Shown piece after piece: positions 1-5,901 of a DNA stretch of 26,102 nt (the first letter of the stretch is position 1; each line of letters begins with the position of its first letter). A program made the position numbers and the translations under genes. The stretch lies in contig LCEJ01000004.1 in NCBI GenBank assembly GCA_000997105.1, positions 1 to 26,102 on the forward strand, in the 5' to 3' direction. The notes below the pieces were generated by a model. It did not search any database. It was given only the letters and a program-made list of their open reading frames with translations, and was not told the origin of the DNA. This DNA is from Candidatus Daviesbacteria bacterium GW2011_GWA2_42_7. Lineage in GTDB: Bacteria > Patescibacteriota > Microgenomatia > Daviesbacterales > UBA10151.

Positions 1-199
1 CCTGTTTTTCGTGTTTAGCATATCCTTTAACTGTTTCTACCAGGTTGGGGATTAAAGAAGACCTTCTTTTAAGTTGGACATCTATTTGTGACCATGCCTC
101 ACGGACACGATTCCTAAGGGTAACAAAGTGGTTGTAGGTGGATAAAAACCAAAGGGCAATAATTACTATTAAGGCAATTAGTACATAAAAGCTAATCAT
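1..199 (-). CDS. lemA: LemA family protein, N-terminal part (cut by window edge)
   Basis: Reading the minus strand from the ATG at 199 gives 66 codons without a stop up to the window edge. The protein starts with a membrane segment at residues 4-19 (ISFYVLIALIVIIALWFL region), then the LemA signature region with RNRVREAWSQIDVQLKRR at about 30-47 and a following LIPNLVETVKGYAKHE, which is the hallmark LemA stretch. LemA proteins are membrane-anchored helical proteins with the bulk outside the cytoplasmic membrane; their biochemical role is not settled. The gene lies 22 nt behind the polX stop and has its own promoter-like sequence ending 7 nt before the ATG, with no good ribosome binding site. 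The C-terminal two thirds lie outside the window. Confidence 0.9.
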   Translation of the reverse strand, partial: MISFYVLIALIVIIALWFLSTYNHFVTLRNRVREAWSQIDVQLKRRSSLIPNLVETVKGYAKHEKQ

Positions 200-206
200 C
201 TTTTTT

Positions 207-235
207 ATTGTACCACACCTGTCATACTATCCCAA
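207..235 (-). promoter_or_regulatory. Predicted lemA promoter (leaderless layout)
   Basis: On the minus strand, TTGGGA (-35, 235-230) and TACAAT (-10, 212-207) are 17 bp apart, with TGG in front of the -10 (extended -10). Only 7 nt separate the -10 from the lemA ATG, so transcription would start at or next to the start codon. Confidence 0.5.
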
Positions 236-1967
236 ACCACTTAGCAAATTTTTTAAAGTCCCAAGCGTTTACACTGTCCTCCTTTGTTGCCCAGCCACGC
301 CTGGCTACAGCTACACCAAATCTCATATTCTCCATCTGGCTTGCCTCATGTGAGTCAGTATTAATCACAAACTTTACTCCATACCTTTTTGCTTCCCTAA
401 CTAGAGAATCACTTAAATCCAACCTGTTCGGGAATGAGTTTATCTCCAAGGCCTTATTATTTTTAGCCGCAAACTCAAAGATTCTTGGCCAATCAGCCTC
501 GAAAGACTCCCTTTCGTTTAACAGCCTGCCTGTAGGGTGGGTTAACACCTTAACATAAGGATTTGCCAACGCCTTCAAAATTCTCACCGTCATTTTGTCC
601 TTATCCATACGGTGGACGGAATGCACCCCGGCAATGGCAAAATCCAGCAGTTTTAGTGCTTCGTCAGGCACGGAAATGGATCCATCAGGCATAATATCAA
701 TCTCGAGTAAATTTATTACTCGGGTATTTCTGTCTGAGGAATTTATGTGTTCAACTAGCTTCGCTTTACGTTTAATAAGCTCAACCATTTGCTCCGGAGT
801 ATGGTTAGCCACACTCGGCTGATGCTCAGACAAGCCTAAATAGGAATAGCCCATCTTTTTAGCTTCAGCAATCATATCTTCCGGACTATCCAACCCCAAG
901 TCGTGCGAAGGCTCAATTGGAAAACTGGAGTGGATATGCAAATCACCCTTAATATCTTTAAGCTCAATCAGCTTAGGCAATTTATGCTCTAAGGCAGCCT
1001 CAATCTCTCCCGTATTTTCCCTAATCTCCGGCACCGGCGTCTCCATCCCCAGCATCTCATACAACTCTTCCTCCATCTCACATTTTATTATTTCCTCACC
1101 CTTTACCTTTTTTACTCCGTATTCTGACACTGAAAAACCTTTTTTCTGTGCTATTGTGCGTAAATGTATATTATGCTGTTTTGACCCTGTAAAATGCTGT
1201 AAAAGTGCCCCATAGCCATCAGGATGGGTAAGTAAAAAGTCAAGTTGGACTCCTGAGCCAAGCCTGACTGTAGCCTTAGTATCCCCTTTATCCACCACCT
1301 GGGCCACCCCGGGCATAGAAACGATATGCCTTACAATTCCTTCCGGATTTTTTGTAGCCACAGCAAAATCTAAATCCCCTACCGTTGCCACCATCCGGCG
1401 TAAACTTCCCAGTGCGTCAGCCTGTACAACATCCGGGCTCTTTTTAAGGTATTCCAACACCTTCTCTGCCTGGACAAAGGCATAAGGCAAAAGCATCCGG
1501 CCGTCTTTGATACCCACAACTTGTCTTCTTAAAGCACTTCCAATCCTTATGGCAACTTTTTCAGAAAACCCTTTCCTGATTAACTCACCCGATTTAAGCT
1601 TATCTTCTAAATCTTTAATACTTTTAACACCAAATTTACTTAGTTCCAAAGCTGTTTTTGGCCCTACACCCGGAATATCTAGGAATTCAAATACAGCCTC
1701 CGGAATTCCTTTCTTTGTCTCTTCCCAATGTTTAACCTTGCCAGTCTTAAATAATTCATCAAGGTATCCCCTAAGACCTGGCCCTATGCCGGAAAGTTGG
1801 TCTAATTGGTTATCATCCCAAAGGTCTTTTACCTCGGATGTAGAGTGTTCTATGGCATCCGCAGCATTTTCATAAGCCCGGATTTGAAAAATAGTGGCTT
1901 TTTTAAGGGTATATGCCGCAGCCACCCCCCGCAACATCTTAGCCACATTAGAATTGGAGAAACTCAT
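222..1967 (-). CDS. polX: DNA polymerase/3'-5' exonuclease PolX (Pol X + PHP)
   Basis: This is a bacterial PolX: a family X polymerase core fused to a PHP phosphoesterase domain, thought to act in gap-filling base excision repair. Counting from the ATG at 1967 (581 aa), the 8-kDa-like region with two helix-hairpin-helix motifs lies at about 58-70 (LSGIGPGL) and 96-106 (LDIPGVGPKTA). The polymerase active site GDLD is at 197-200, with the third aspartate at about 243 (VQLDF). The PHP domain begins with DLHIHS (342-347) and continues with LGLSEH, LEIDI, GVHSVH, LTHPTG, LEINS and NTDSH, so all metal-binding motifs are visible. Length fits the family (about 570-580 aa). A TTG one codon upstream is possible, but the ATG sits 7 nt after an extended -10, which favours the ATG. 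Confidence 0.95.
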   Translation of the reverse strand: MSFSNSNVAKMLRGVAAAYTLKKATIFQIRAYENAADAIEHSTSEVKDLWDDNQLDQLSGIGPGLRGYLDELFKTGKVKHWEETKKGIPEAVFEFLDIPGVGPKTALELSKFGVKSIKDLEDKLKSGELIRKGFSEKVAIRIGSALRRQVVGIKDGRMLLPYAFVQAEKVLEYLKKSPDVVQADALGSLRRMVATVGDLDFAVATKNPEGIVRHIVSMPGVAQVVDKGDTKATVRLGSGVQLDFLLTHPDGYGALLQHFTGSKQHNIHLRTIAQKKGFSVSEYGVKKVKGEEIIKCEMEEELYEMLGMETPVPEIRENTGEIEAALEHKLPKLIELKDIKGDLHIHSSFPIEPSHDLGLDSPEDMIAEAKKMGYSYLGLSEHQPSVANHTPEQMVELIKRKAKLVEHINSSDRNTRVINLLEIDIMPDGSISVPDEALKLLDFAIAGVHSVHRMDKDKMTVRILKALANPYVKVLTHPTGRLLNERESFEADWPRIFEFAAKNNKALEINSFPNRLDLSDSLVREAKRYGVKFVINTDSHEASQMENMRFGVAVARRGWATKEDSVNAWDFKKFAKWFGIV

Positions 1968-1974
1968 CAAGGTC

Positions 1975-1983
1975 AGTATATCA
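1975..1983 (-). promoter_or_regulatory. Predicted polX extended -10 (leaderless layout)
   Basis: The minus strand reads TGATATACT, an extended -10 with five of six matches to TATAAT, ending 7 nt before the ATG at 1967. No good -35 is seen; that position falls in the 3' end of tRNA-Asp. Confidence 0.45.
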
Positions 1984-1999
1984 CTAGCAGGAAGATCTT

Positions 2000-2075
2000 T
2001 GGCGGGCCCGACCGGATTCGAACCGGCGATCTCCTCCGTGACAGGGAGGCGTGATAACCACTACACTACGAGCCC
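2000..2075 (-). tRNA. tRNA-Asp (GUC)
   Basis: A complete cloverleaf can be folded: acceptor GGGCTCG paired with CGGGCCC, D arm, anticodon stem CCTCC/GGAGG with loop CTGTCAC (anticodon GTC, Asp), and T arm CCGG-TTCGAAT-CCGG. The discriminator is G and CCA is encoded. The stop codon of the GIY-YIG gene lies within the first 10 nt of this tRNA, so the two genes overlap on the same strand. Its first 19 nt, plus one flanking base, are duplicated at 2413-2432. Confidence 0.97.
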
Positions 2076-2329
2076 AAACTTACAAATCCTTCTTTTATAA
2101 TTCTTTCAATAATAACTCTACTCTTCAATTTTTTAAGCTTTCTCTCAATAATTCGAGCTTGTTCAATTGTTTGGTATTCCTGGTGGAAAACTAGCTGCAG
2201 CGGCCTTAAATTTTGCAAACTCTTAGTTTTCCCTACGCAGTGCTCAGTAATCCTCCGATCCAGATCATTTGTTGACCCGATGTAAAATCTACCGTTTACT
2301 GACGACTGTAAAATATAAATACAATTCAT
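2066..2329 (-). CDS. Small GIY-YIG nuclease domain protein
   Basis: The 87-residue protein is a single GIY-YIG domain of the UvrC/YhbQ-like type. The N-terminal strand holds CIYILQS (GIY-like) and the second motif FYIGSTNDLDRRITEH holds the YIG equivalent and the conserved arginines; a C-terminal helix contains ARIIERKLKKLKSR with the usual glutamate. Such proteins are predicted nicking or structure-specific nucleases; single-domain versions are common and mostly uncharacterised. The context is unusual: the ATG lies where the T loop of a degraded tRNA-Asp copy should be, and the gene ends 10 nt into the intact tRNA-Asp. No ribosome binding site is visible. Transcription from the promoter at 2443-2471 would give one RNA with the tRNA remnant, this ORF and tRNA-Asp. 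A small mobile nuclease or a stable domesticated gene are both possible. Confidence 0.85.
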   Translation of the reverse strand: MNCIYILQSSVNGRFYIGSTNDLDRRITEHCVGKTKSLQNLRPLQLVFHQEYQTIEQARIIERKLKKLKSRVIIERIIKEGFVSLGS

Positions 2330-2341
2330 AACCGGTGATCT

Positions 2342-2414
2342 GTCCGATGGCCATCGGACCGTGATAACTCCGATGGTCGCAAAGCGACATACGGAGTCCG
2401 ACTTTACGTCGGAC
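2342..2414. repeat. Three consecutive hairpins in the tRNA-Asp remnant
   Basis: Three inverted repeats lie back to back: 2342-2359 (GTCCGATGG/CCATCGGAC, perfect), 2368-2396 (CTCCG and GTCGC arms, loop AAA), and 2396-2414 (GTCCGAC/GTCGGAC, loop TTTAC). All share TCCGA. They would form a strongly structured 5' leader on the GIY-YIG transcript. Confidence 0.75.
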
Positions 2415-2432
2415 CACTACACTACGAGCCCA
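2413..2432. repeat. 20-bp direct repeat of the tRNA-Asp 5' end
   Basis: The plus-strand sequence accactacactacgagccca occurs here and at 2057-2076, inside the intact tRNA-Asp. The copies are 356 bp apart and bracket the GIY-YIG gene and the tRNA remnant, as expected for an insertion or duplication anchored in the tRNA gene. Confidence 0.85.
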
Positions 2433-2442
2433 CGCACGCTGT

Positions 2443-2471
2443 ATTGTAACAAATTAAATAAGACTTGACAA
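2443..2471 (-). promoter_or_regulatory. Predicted promoter of the tRNA-Asp remnant / GIY-YIG / tRNA-Asp unit
   Basis: On the minus strand TTGTCA (-35, 2471-2466) is followed after 17 bp by TACAAT (-10, 2448-2443), with TGT before the -10 (extended -10). The -10 ends 10 nt before the start of the tRNA remnant, the spacing seen at the other tRNA genes here. This is probably the original tRNA-Asp promoter. Its -35 shares bases with the oppositely directed LysM promoter. Confidence 0.6.
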
Positions 2472-2493
2472 AGTTTTTTAAATCAGGTAAATA
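2465..2493 (+). promoter_or_regulatory. Predicted promoter of the LysM gene
   Basis: TTGACA (2465-2470) is followed after 17 bp by TAAATA (2488-2493), a weak -10. The -35 is perfect and overlaps the -35 of the divergent tRNA-Asp promoter. The region also holds nested inverted repeats (see findings). Confidence 0.4.
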
Positions 2494-2541
2494 GTAGTCA
2501 ACACTTTTAAAACCTGCCTAAGTGTCAAGGAGGTTACTAAG

Positions 2542-3195
2542 TTGCCAAAAATTAAAAGGAAAGCAAGGTCCATTTCAAGTGCCATTTCAACCCAATCACT
2601 TTTACAAAGGGTCCAAAAAGAAATCCAACCAAACCAGTCATATTTAAGTTTAGTCCTGGGGCTTCTGATTGTTATTGTTGCCGGAATTTTAGTCTTTAAT
2701 TTTTTCAAAGGGAGTGAACCATCTTTAGGCCCCTCCCAAAATACAGTATCTGAGGTAACACCGGATGTTAAACCGGAAAATTTACCGGGTAAATACACAG
2801 TTAAAGAAGGTGATACCTTATTTTCTATTGCCGAAAAATATTACAACGACGGTTACCAATACCCCAAGATTGCTGAGACCAATAAACTGGCAAATTCCGA
2901 GATAATAAACACCGGCCAGGTTTTGGAAATCCCAAAGTTAGAAACAACAGCACAAAAAGCAGAAACAACAGTTGCACCAAGCCAGGACCTAGGGACAGGC
3001 GGAGCAACTAATTTAACAATTTGGGGTGAAAAGATTACCGGAGATAGTTATACTGTAGTTGAAGGTGACTGGCTGTCAACAATCGCAGGAAGATCTTATG
3101 GGGATATTATGGCTTACACAAAAATTGCTGAGGCCAACAAGATTACTAACCCTGATATAATCGAACCTGGCCAAGTCCTCAAAATCCCAAGATAA
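2542..3195 (+). CDS. Membrane-anchored protein with two LysM domains
   Basis: The gene starts at a TTG supported by a strong Shine-Dalgarno sequence (AAGGAGGT, 2527-2534) 7 nt upstream. The 217-residue protein has a basic cytoplasmic head (1-30), one membrane helix at about 34-55, a Pro/Ser-rich linker, a first LysM at 84-132 (YTVKEGDTLFSIAEKYY ... VLEIPK), a Thr/Ala-rich linker, and a second LysM at 169-217 (YTVVEGDWLSTIAGRSYGD ... VLKIPR). LysM modules bind N-acetylglucosamine-containing glycans such as peptidoglycan, so this is probably a wall-binding protein projecting outward; no catalytic domain is present. It stands alone between the tRNA-Asp unit and tRNA-Gly. The strong ribosome binding site contrasts with most genes in the window. 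Confidence 0.9.
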   Translation: MPKIKRKARSISSAISTQSLLQRVQKEIQPNQSYLSLVLGLLIVIVAGILVFNFFKGSEPSLGPSQNTVSEVTPDVKPENLPGKYTVKEGDTLFSIAEKYYNDGYQYPKIAETNKLANSEIINTGQVLEIPKLETTAQKAETTVAPSQDLGTGGATNLTIWGEKITGDSYTVVEGDWLSTIAGRSYGDIMAYTKIAEANKITNPDIIEPGQVLKIPR

Positions 3196-3214
3196 GTAAA
3201 TCCTGCTCCCCGAA

Positions 3215-3223
3215 TGGTATAAT
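3215..3223 (+). promoter_or_regulatory. Predicted tRNA-Gly extended -10
   Basis: TGGTATAAT is a perfect extended -10, ending 13 nt before the tRNA. No clear -35 is visible. Confidence 0.6.
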
Positions 3224-3236
3224 TATCCCGATCAGC

Positions 3237-3310
3237 GCGGGATTTGTATAGTGGTAATACGCTACCTTCCCAAGGTAGAGCCGAGGGTCCGATTCCCTTA
3301 TCCCGCTCCA
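3237..3310 (+). tRNA. tRNA-Gly (CCC)
   Basis: Acceptor GCGGGAT pairs with ATCCCGC, discriminator T, and CCA is encoded. The anticodon stem CTACC/GGTAG closes the loop TTCCCAA, giving anticodon CCC (Gly). The T loop reads TCCGATT, so position 55 is C rather than the near-universal U; the rest of the cloverleaf is normal. The 88-nt repeat that brackets the AAA+ gene begins on the last four bases of this tRNA. Confidence 0.95.
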
Positions 3311-3394
3311 TAGGATTTTAATCGAACTCGTGGATTTTAGGTTCGGAAAATTGCTGAAATGTGTCAAAATCTAGGCTCATAACCTCATACCCTA
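3307..3394. repeat. 88-nt direct repeat, left copy
   Basis: This stretch aligns without gaps to 5626-5713 with 67 of 88 bases identical by hand count. The first 22 positions differ at one base and the last eight are identical. The left copy starts on TCCA of tRNA-Gly, as attachment sites at tRNA 3' ends often do. The short string atcgaact in it occurs again at 3401-3410. Confidence 0.7.
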
Positions 3395-3421
3395 AGGGGA
3401 ATCGAACTAGCCTTAAGCTTA

Positions 3422-3586
3422 CTATTTCTCATCAGGGTCGGACTCTTCAAAACTCCCCATCCACTTTAACCCATAACATTCTTGCATAACTGAACAAGCC
3501 AACAGATAAACAACTTCTTGTATCTCTTTTAGTTCGTCTTCAGATGCATTAGGATAATATTTTTTTATTTCTTCTAATGGTAGCAT
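3422..3586 (-). CDS. Small acidic protein of unknown function (54 aa)
   Basis: The minus strand carries a 54-codon reading frame from the ATG at 3586 to a TAG, too short for a simple ORF listing. A strong Shine-Dalgarno sequence (AGGAGGT, 3605-3599) lies 12 nt upstream. The protein starts MLPLEEIKKYYPNASEDEL, continues with a hydrophobic helix-like VVYLLACSVMQECYGL stretch containing two cysteines, and ends acidic (EESDPDEK). I do not recognise a family. It lies within the repeat-bracketed island, divergent from the AAA+ gene, and could be a partner or regulator of it; that is only suggested by position. Confidence 0.6.
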   Translation of the reverse strand: MLPLEEIKKYYPNASEDELKEIQEVVYLLACSVMQECYGLKWMGSFEESDPDEK

Positions 3587-3652
3587 ATGTTACTAACCAC
3601 CTCCTTTTTTTCTGTTTGTGGTTATAGTCCCTTCCTTTTAGTATCAACAAAT

Positions 3653-3681
3653 TTTACTTACAACCCAAAATTGCGTATAAT
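3653..3681 (+). promoter_or_regulatory. Predicted promoter of the AAA+ gene
   Basis: TTTACT (3653-3658) and a perfect TATAAT (3676-3681) are 17 bp apart. The start codon at 3729 follows after a leader of about 40 nt that is A-rich and has no clear ribosome binding site. Confidence 0.6.
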
Positions 3682-3728
3682 CACCACTAGTTATCAGCCG
3701 TTACAAATAAATAAAACAAAGAACTAAT

Positions 3729-5483
3729 ATGGCAGAACGAGAACAGTCGACACAACAAAGAAATATAGCCACATATGAACGCACTATCGGTGCTACAGGT
3801 GGATGGGAAGTAGGAGTGGATGTAAAAGAACCACTTCCAGAATTTATTCAGGAATATACACGAGATATATTAAGCTGGCTTAATCCAACACAAGGATGGC
3901 AAGTGACTGAAGTTCGGGCTGGTTTACTCGACCCTGCACAAATTCGATATGCAGCCGAACAACGAACAGATGCTCCAACTGAACTCTCACCCGATTTACT
4001 TACATTAGGTATTACATTAAAAGCTGCAAATCCACCATTAAGAAGAAACCTTAGACGCACTCCTGTTGCACTCGACATGAGGAAAGTTTTAGCTCCTGAT
4101 TTTGAAGGACAAATTGCGATCGGAGAAGATGGTAGGTCGGCAGACTTATTGCCAAGAAAAATAGGAACTTCATATCGTTTGGAAGAAGCCATGAGAGAAC
4201 TCTCTAATACATTTTATCTTTCGGGTGTATTAGTTCATGCGGCTTATGAACATCCATATAGTTTTAATTTTCCTCCTACTCCAACTGAGAAAGATACCCC
4301 ACGAGAACCATTTCCCAAGAATCTTTCAATGATAGTAATTTTAAGAAATCTTTACACAAAATTAGAGCAAGAAGAAACTGAATTAAGAACTCGAAGAGAA
4401 GATATGGCAAAGAAACTTGGTATAGAAGTAGCAACACCAGTCGTGGCTCAACCTGAGGCCACACCTACTCAAGTTGATGAACCAGCTACTGATTCTAGCG
4501 AAGACCAAACAACTAAAAAAGATAGCAAGGTTCAAGCAGAACAAGGAAGAAAAGTAACAATAGAGCCAGGTGTATACAGATTTTCACTTAAAGACCATTT
4601 GTGGCATGCTGATGTTGAAGCTGGGTTAACTCGCATTGAAGAACCTCCTGTTTCATTTACAGATATAGGTGGATTGGCCGAGGTTAAAGGAAGCCTAAAA
4701 CTTCTTGTCGCTGGTTTACAGAATCCAGACCTGTTTTCTAAATGGGGAACAAGACCACCAAGAGGTGTTTTACTTTATGGCCCTCCCGGAACTGGTAAAA
4801 CCATGATTGCGAAGGCTCTAGCCAACGAAGCTGACATTCCATTCTTTTCATTACAATTTACAGATGTAGCATCCCGATGGGTGCGCCATACTGCGGAAAA
4901 TGTAAAATCTATTTTAGAGACACTTGACAGAATTGATGGAAAGAAAATAGTGTTTATTGATGAATTTGATAATGTGGCTATAAGTCGAGACGAGTATCCT
5001 CCAACTCAAGGAGGCGGTTCTTCAAAGAAAGCAAACGAAATACTAAATCCTCTGCTTGAATACATGGATGGTTTTAGGTCTACCCACAACACAATCTTTG
5101 TAGCTGCCACAAACAGGAAAGATGATGTTGATGAAGCTATGCTTAGACCTGGAAGATTTGACCGTCAATATAATATCCGTCTACCACAAGGCGAAGAATT
5201 ACTAGACATTTACAGAGTGCAAATTGCGAGAGCGGAAAGAGAAGCTGACAGAAGTTTATTTGCGGCTGATGTTGACCTCAACGCACTAATGAGATTATCT
5301 AAAGGATTTAGTGGTGCTGATATAGCAGAAATCATAAGACGAGTCTTAGAAAATAAAGTTGCTGGCGAACTTCAAGGTGAAAACCAAAGTAATGTTACAA
5401 CAGATAATTTAGCGAGAGAATTACAAGTTTATGAAAGAAGGAAGCGGGATACTCAAATAGGATTTCGTCCAAATATTGGATAA
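3729..5483 (+). CDS. AAA+ ATPase with unrecognised N-terminal region
   Basis: The 584-residue protein has one classical AAA domain in its C-terminal half (about 310-570): Walker A GPPGTGKT (351-358), Walker B IVFIDEFD (407-414), the second region of homology with ATNRKDDVDEAMLRPGRFDR (460-479) including the arginine fingers, and a sensor-2-like GFSGADIAEI (526-535). The AAA module resembles FtsH, Cdc48 and proteasomal ATPases, but no zinc protease motif HExxH follows, so it is not FtsH. Residues 1-215 match nothing I recognise, followed by a charged coiled-coil-like stretch (about 205-230) and a Pro/Thr/Asp-rich linker (235-275). No membrane segment is seen. It is probably an unfoldase or remodelling ATPase. 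It has its own promoter and terminator and lies between 88-nt direct repeats, which suggests a mobile or recently gained unit. Confidence 0.85.
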   Translation: MAEREQSTQQRNIATYERTIGATGGWEVGVDVKEPLPEFIQEYTRDILSWLNPTQGWQVTEVRAGLLDPAQIRYAAEQRTDAPTELSPDLLTLGITLKAANPPLRRNLRRTPVALDMRKVLAPDFEGQIAIGEDGRSADLLPRKIGTSYRLEEAMRELSNTFYLSGVLVHAAYEHPYSFNFPPTPTEKDTPREPFPKNLSMIVILRNLYTKLEQEETELRTRREDMAKKLGIEVATPVVAQPEATPTQVDEPATDSSEDQTTKKDSKVQAEQGRKVTIEPGVYRFSLKDHLWHADVEAGLTRIEEPPVSFTDIGGLAEVKGSLKLLVAGLQNPDLFSKWGTRPPRGVLLYGPPGTGKTMIAKALANEADIPFFSLQFTDVASRWVRHTAENVKSILETLDRIDGKKIVFIDEFDNVAISRDEYPPTQGGGSSKKANEILNPLLEYMDGFRSTHNTIFVAATNRKDDVDEAMLRPGRFDRQYNIRLPQGEELLDIYRVQIARAEREADRSLFAADVDLNALMRLSKGFSGADIAEIIRRVLENKVAGELQGENQSNVTTDNLARELQVYERRKRDTQIGFRPNIG

Positions 5484-5512
5484 TACCTCTATTTTTTTTG
5501 ATTATTTCTAAT

Positions 5513-5533
5513 ATGCATACTTATGCATTTTTT
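5513..5533 (+). terminator. Predicted terminator after the AAA+ gene
   Basis: ATGCATA and TATGCAT form a short AT-rich inverted repeat followed by a run of T, 30 nt behind the AAA+ stop codon. The stem is short and AT-rich, so strength is uncertain. Confidence 0.45.
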
Positions 5534-5625
5534 AGTTCTAAAGCATAAACTAAATCTGGTAATAGACCGTCAGATAGGAACAATCTGAAGAATTCTGGCA
5601 GTCTGGCTAAGACCTCATCAGGAGA

Positions 5626-5713
5626 TCCATAGGATTTTTATCGAACTAACAACTTTTAGCTTTGGAATGTCTCTAAAATTTCTCAGAATCTAAGCTTATA
5701 AACTTATACCCTA
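5626..5713. repeat. 88-nt direct repeat, right copy
   Basis: This is the partner of 3307-3394 (67 of 88 identical, no gaps). It starts with the same TCCATAGGATTTT string but is not attached to a tRNA 3' end here; tRNA-Thr begins 52 nt downstream. Between the AAA+ terminator and this repeat (5534-5625) I see no gene, only a short CAGAT/ATCTG inverted repeat. Confidence 0.7.
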
Positions 5714-5744
5714 CCTCCAACTTCCCTTAACTCCCCGATTTTTG

Positions 5745-5750
5745 TAAAAT
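5745..5750 (+). promoter_or_regulatory. Possible tRNA-Thr -10
   Basis: TAAAAT lies 15 nt before the tRNA, the right distance for a -10. No clear -35 is seen. Confidence 0.3.
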
Positions 5751-5765
5751 AAAGCTATATAAATT

Positions 5766-5837
5766 GCCAGCGTAGCTCAGTGGCAGAGCAATGCTTTCGT
5801 AAAGCAGAGGTCGTGAGTTCAATCCTCACCGCTGGCT
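5766..5837 (+). tRNA. tRNA-Thr (CGU)
   Basis: Acceptor GCCAGCG pairs with CGCTGGC, discriminator T. The D arm is GCTC/GAGC. The anticodon loop TTCGTAA gives CGT (Thr). The T arm is GTGAG-TTCAATC-CTCAC. The genome continues CAA after the discriminator, so CCA is not encoded and must be added by a CCA-adding enzyme. Confidence 0.96.
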
Positions 5838-5866
5838 CAAAAAATACAGTATACTGGTTATATATA

Positions 5867-5894
5867 AGCAAAGCCTGAAATTTTTCGCTTTGCT
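5867..5894 (+). promoter_or_regulatory. Leader hairpin before the Ig-like protein gene
   Basis: AGCAAAGC (5867-5874) and GCTTTGCT (5887-5894) form a perfect 8-bp stem with a 12-nt loop, 7 nt before the ATG at 5902, where a ribosome binding site would be expected and none is seen. It could present or block the start codon. No T run follows, so it is not a typical terminator. Confidence 0.4.
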
Positions 5895-5901
5895 CAAAAT
5901 T

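Larger units (their letters stand above)
2330..2432 (-). pseudogene. Degraded tRNA-Asp copy with hairpin insertions
   Basis: Read on the minus strand from 2432, the first 19 nt match the 5' end of tRNA-Asp exactly. A 44-nt insertion (2412-2369) follows at the D loop. Then GTTATCACG, AGATC and CCGGTT match the 3' D arm, variable region and T stem of the intact gene, but the anticodon arm is replaced by an 18-bp perfect palindrome (2342-2359). The acceptor 3' half is absent and the GIY-YIG ATG takes its place. With no anticodon loop and no closed acceptor stem it cannot be a working tRNA. Confidence 0.8.

Noticed and set aside
1806..2100. Plus-strand reading frames of 68-82 codons ending near tRNA-Asp
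   Set aside because: They run antisense through the polX start and the tRNA; the GFEPA-like peptide is the usual result of translating the T arm of a tRNA gene in reverse.
2330..2432. The tRNA-Asp remnant as a working tRNA with an intron
   Set aside because: The anticodon arm is a palindrome without a 7-nt loop, and the acceptor 3' half is missing, so removing the insertion would not restore a tRNA.
3114..3367. Minus-strand reading frames across tRNA-Gly
   Set aside because: They are antisense to the LysM gene end and the tRNA; no start signal and no protein-like composition.
3729..5483. AAA+ gene as ftsH
   Set aside because: No HExxH zinc-protease motif follows the ATPase domain and no N-terminal membrane helices are present.
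3307..5713. The 88-nt repeats as a CRISPR array
   Set aside because: There are only two copies, 2.3 kb apart, with no regular spacers and no cas genes.
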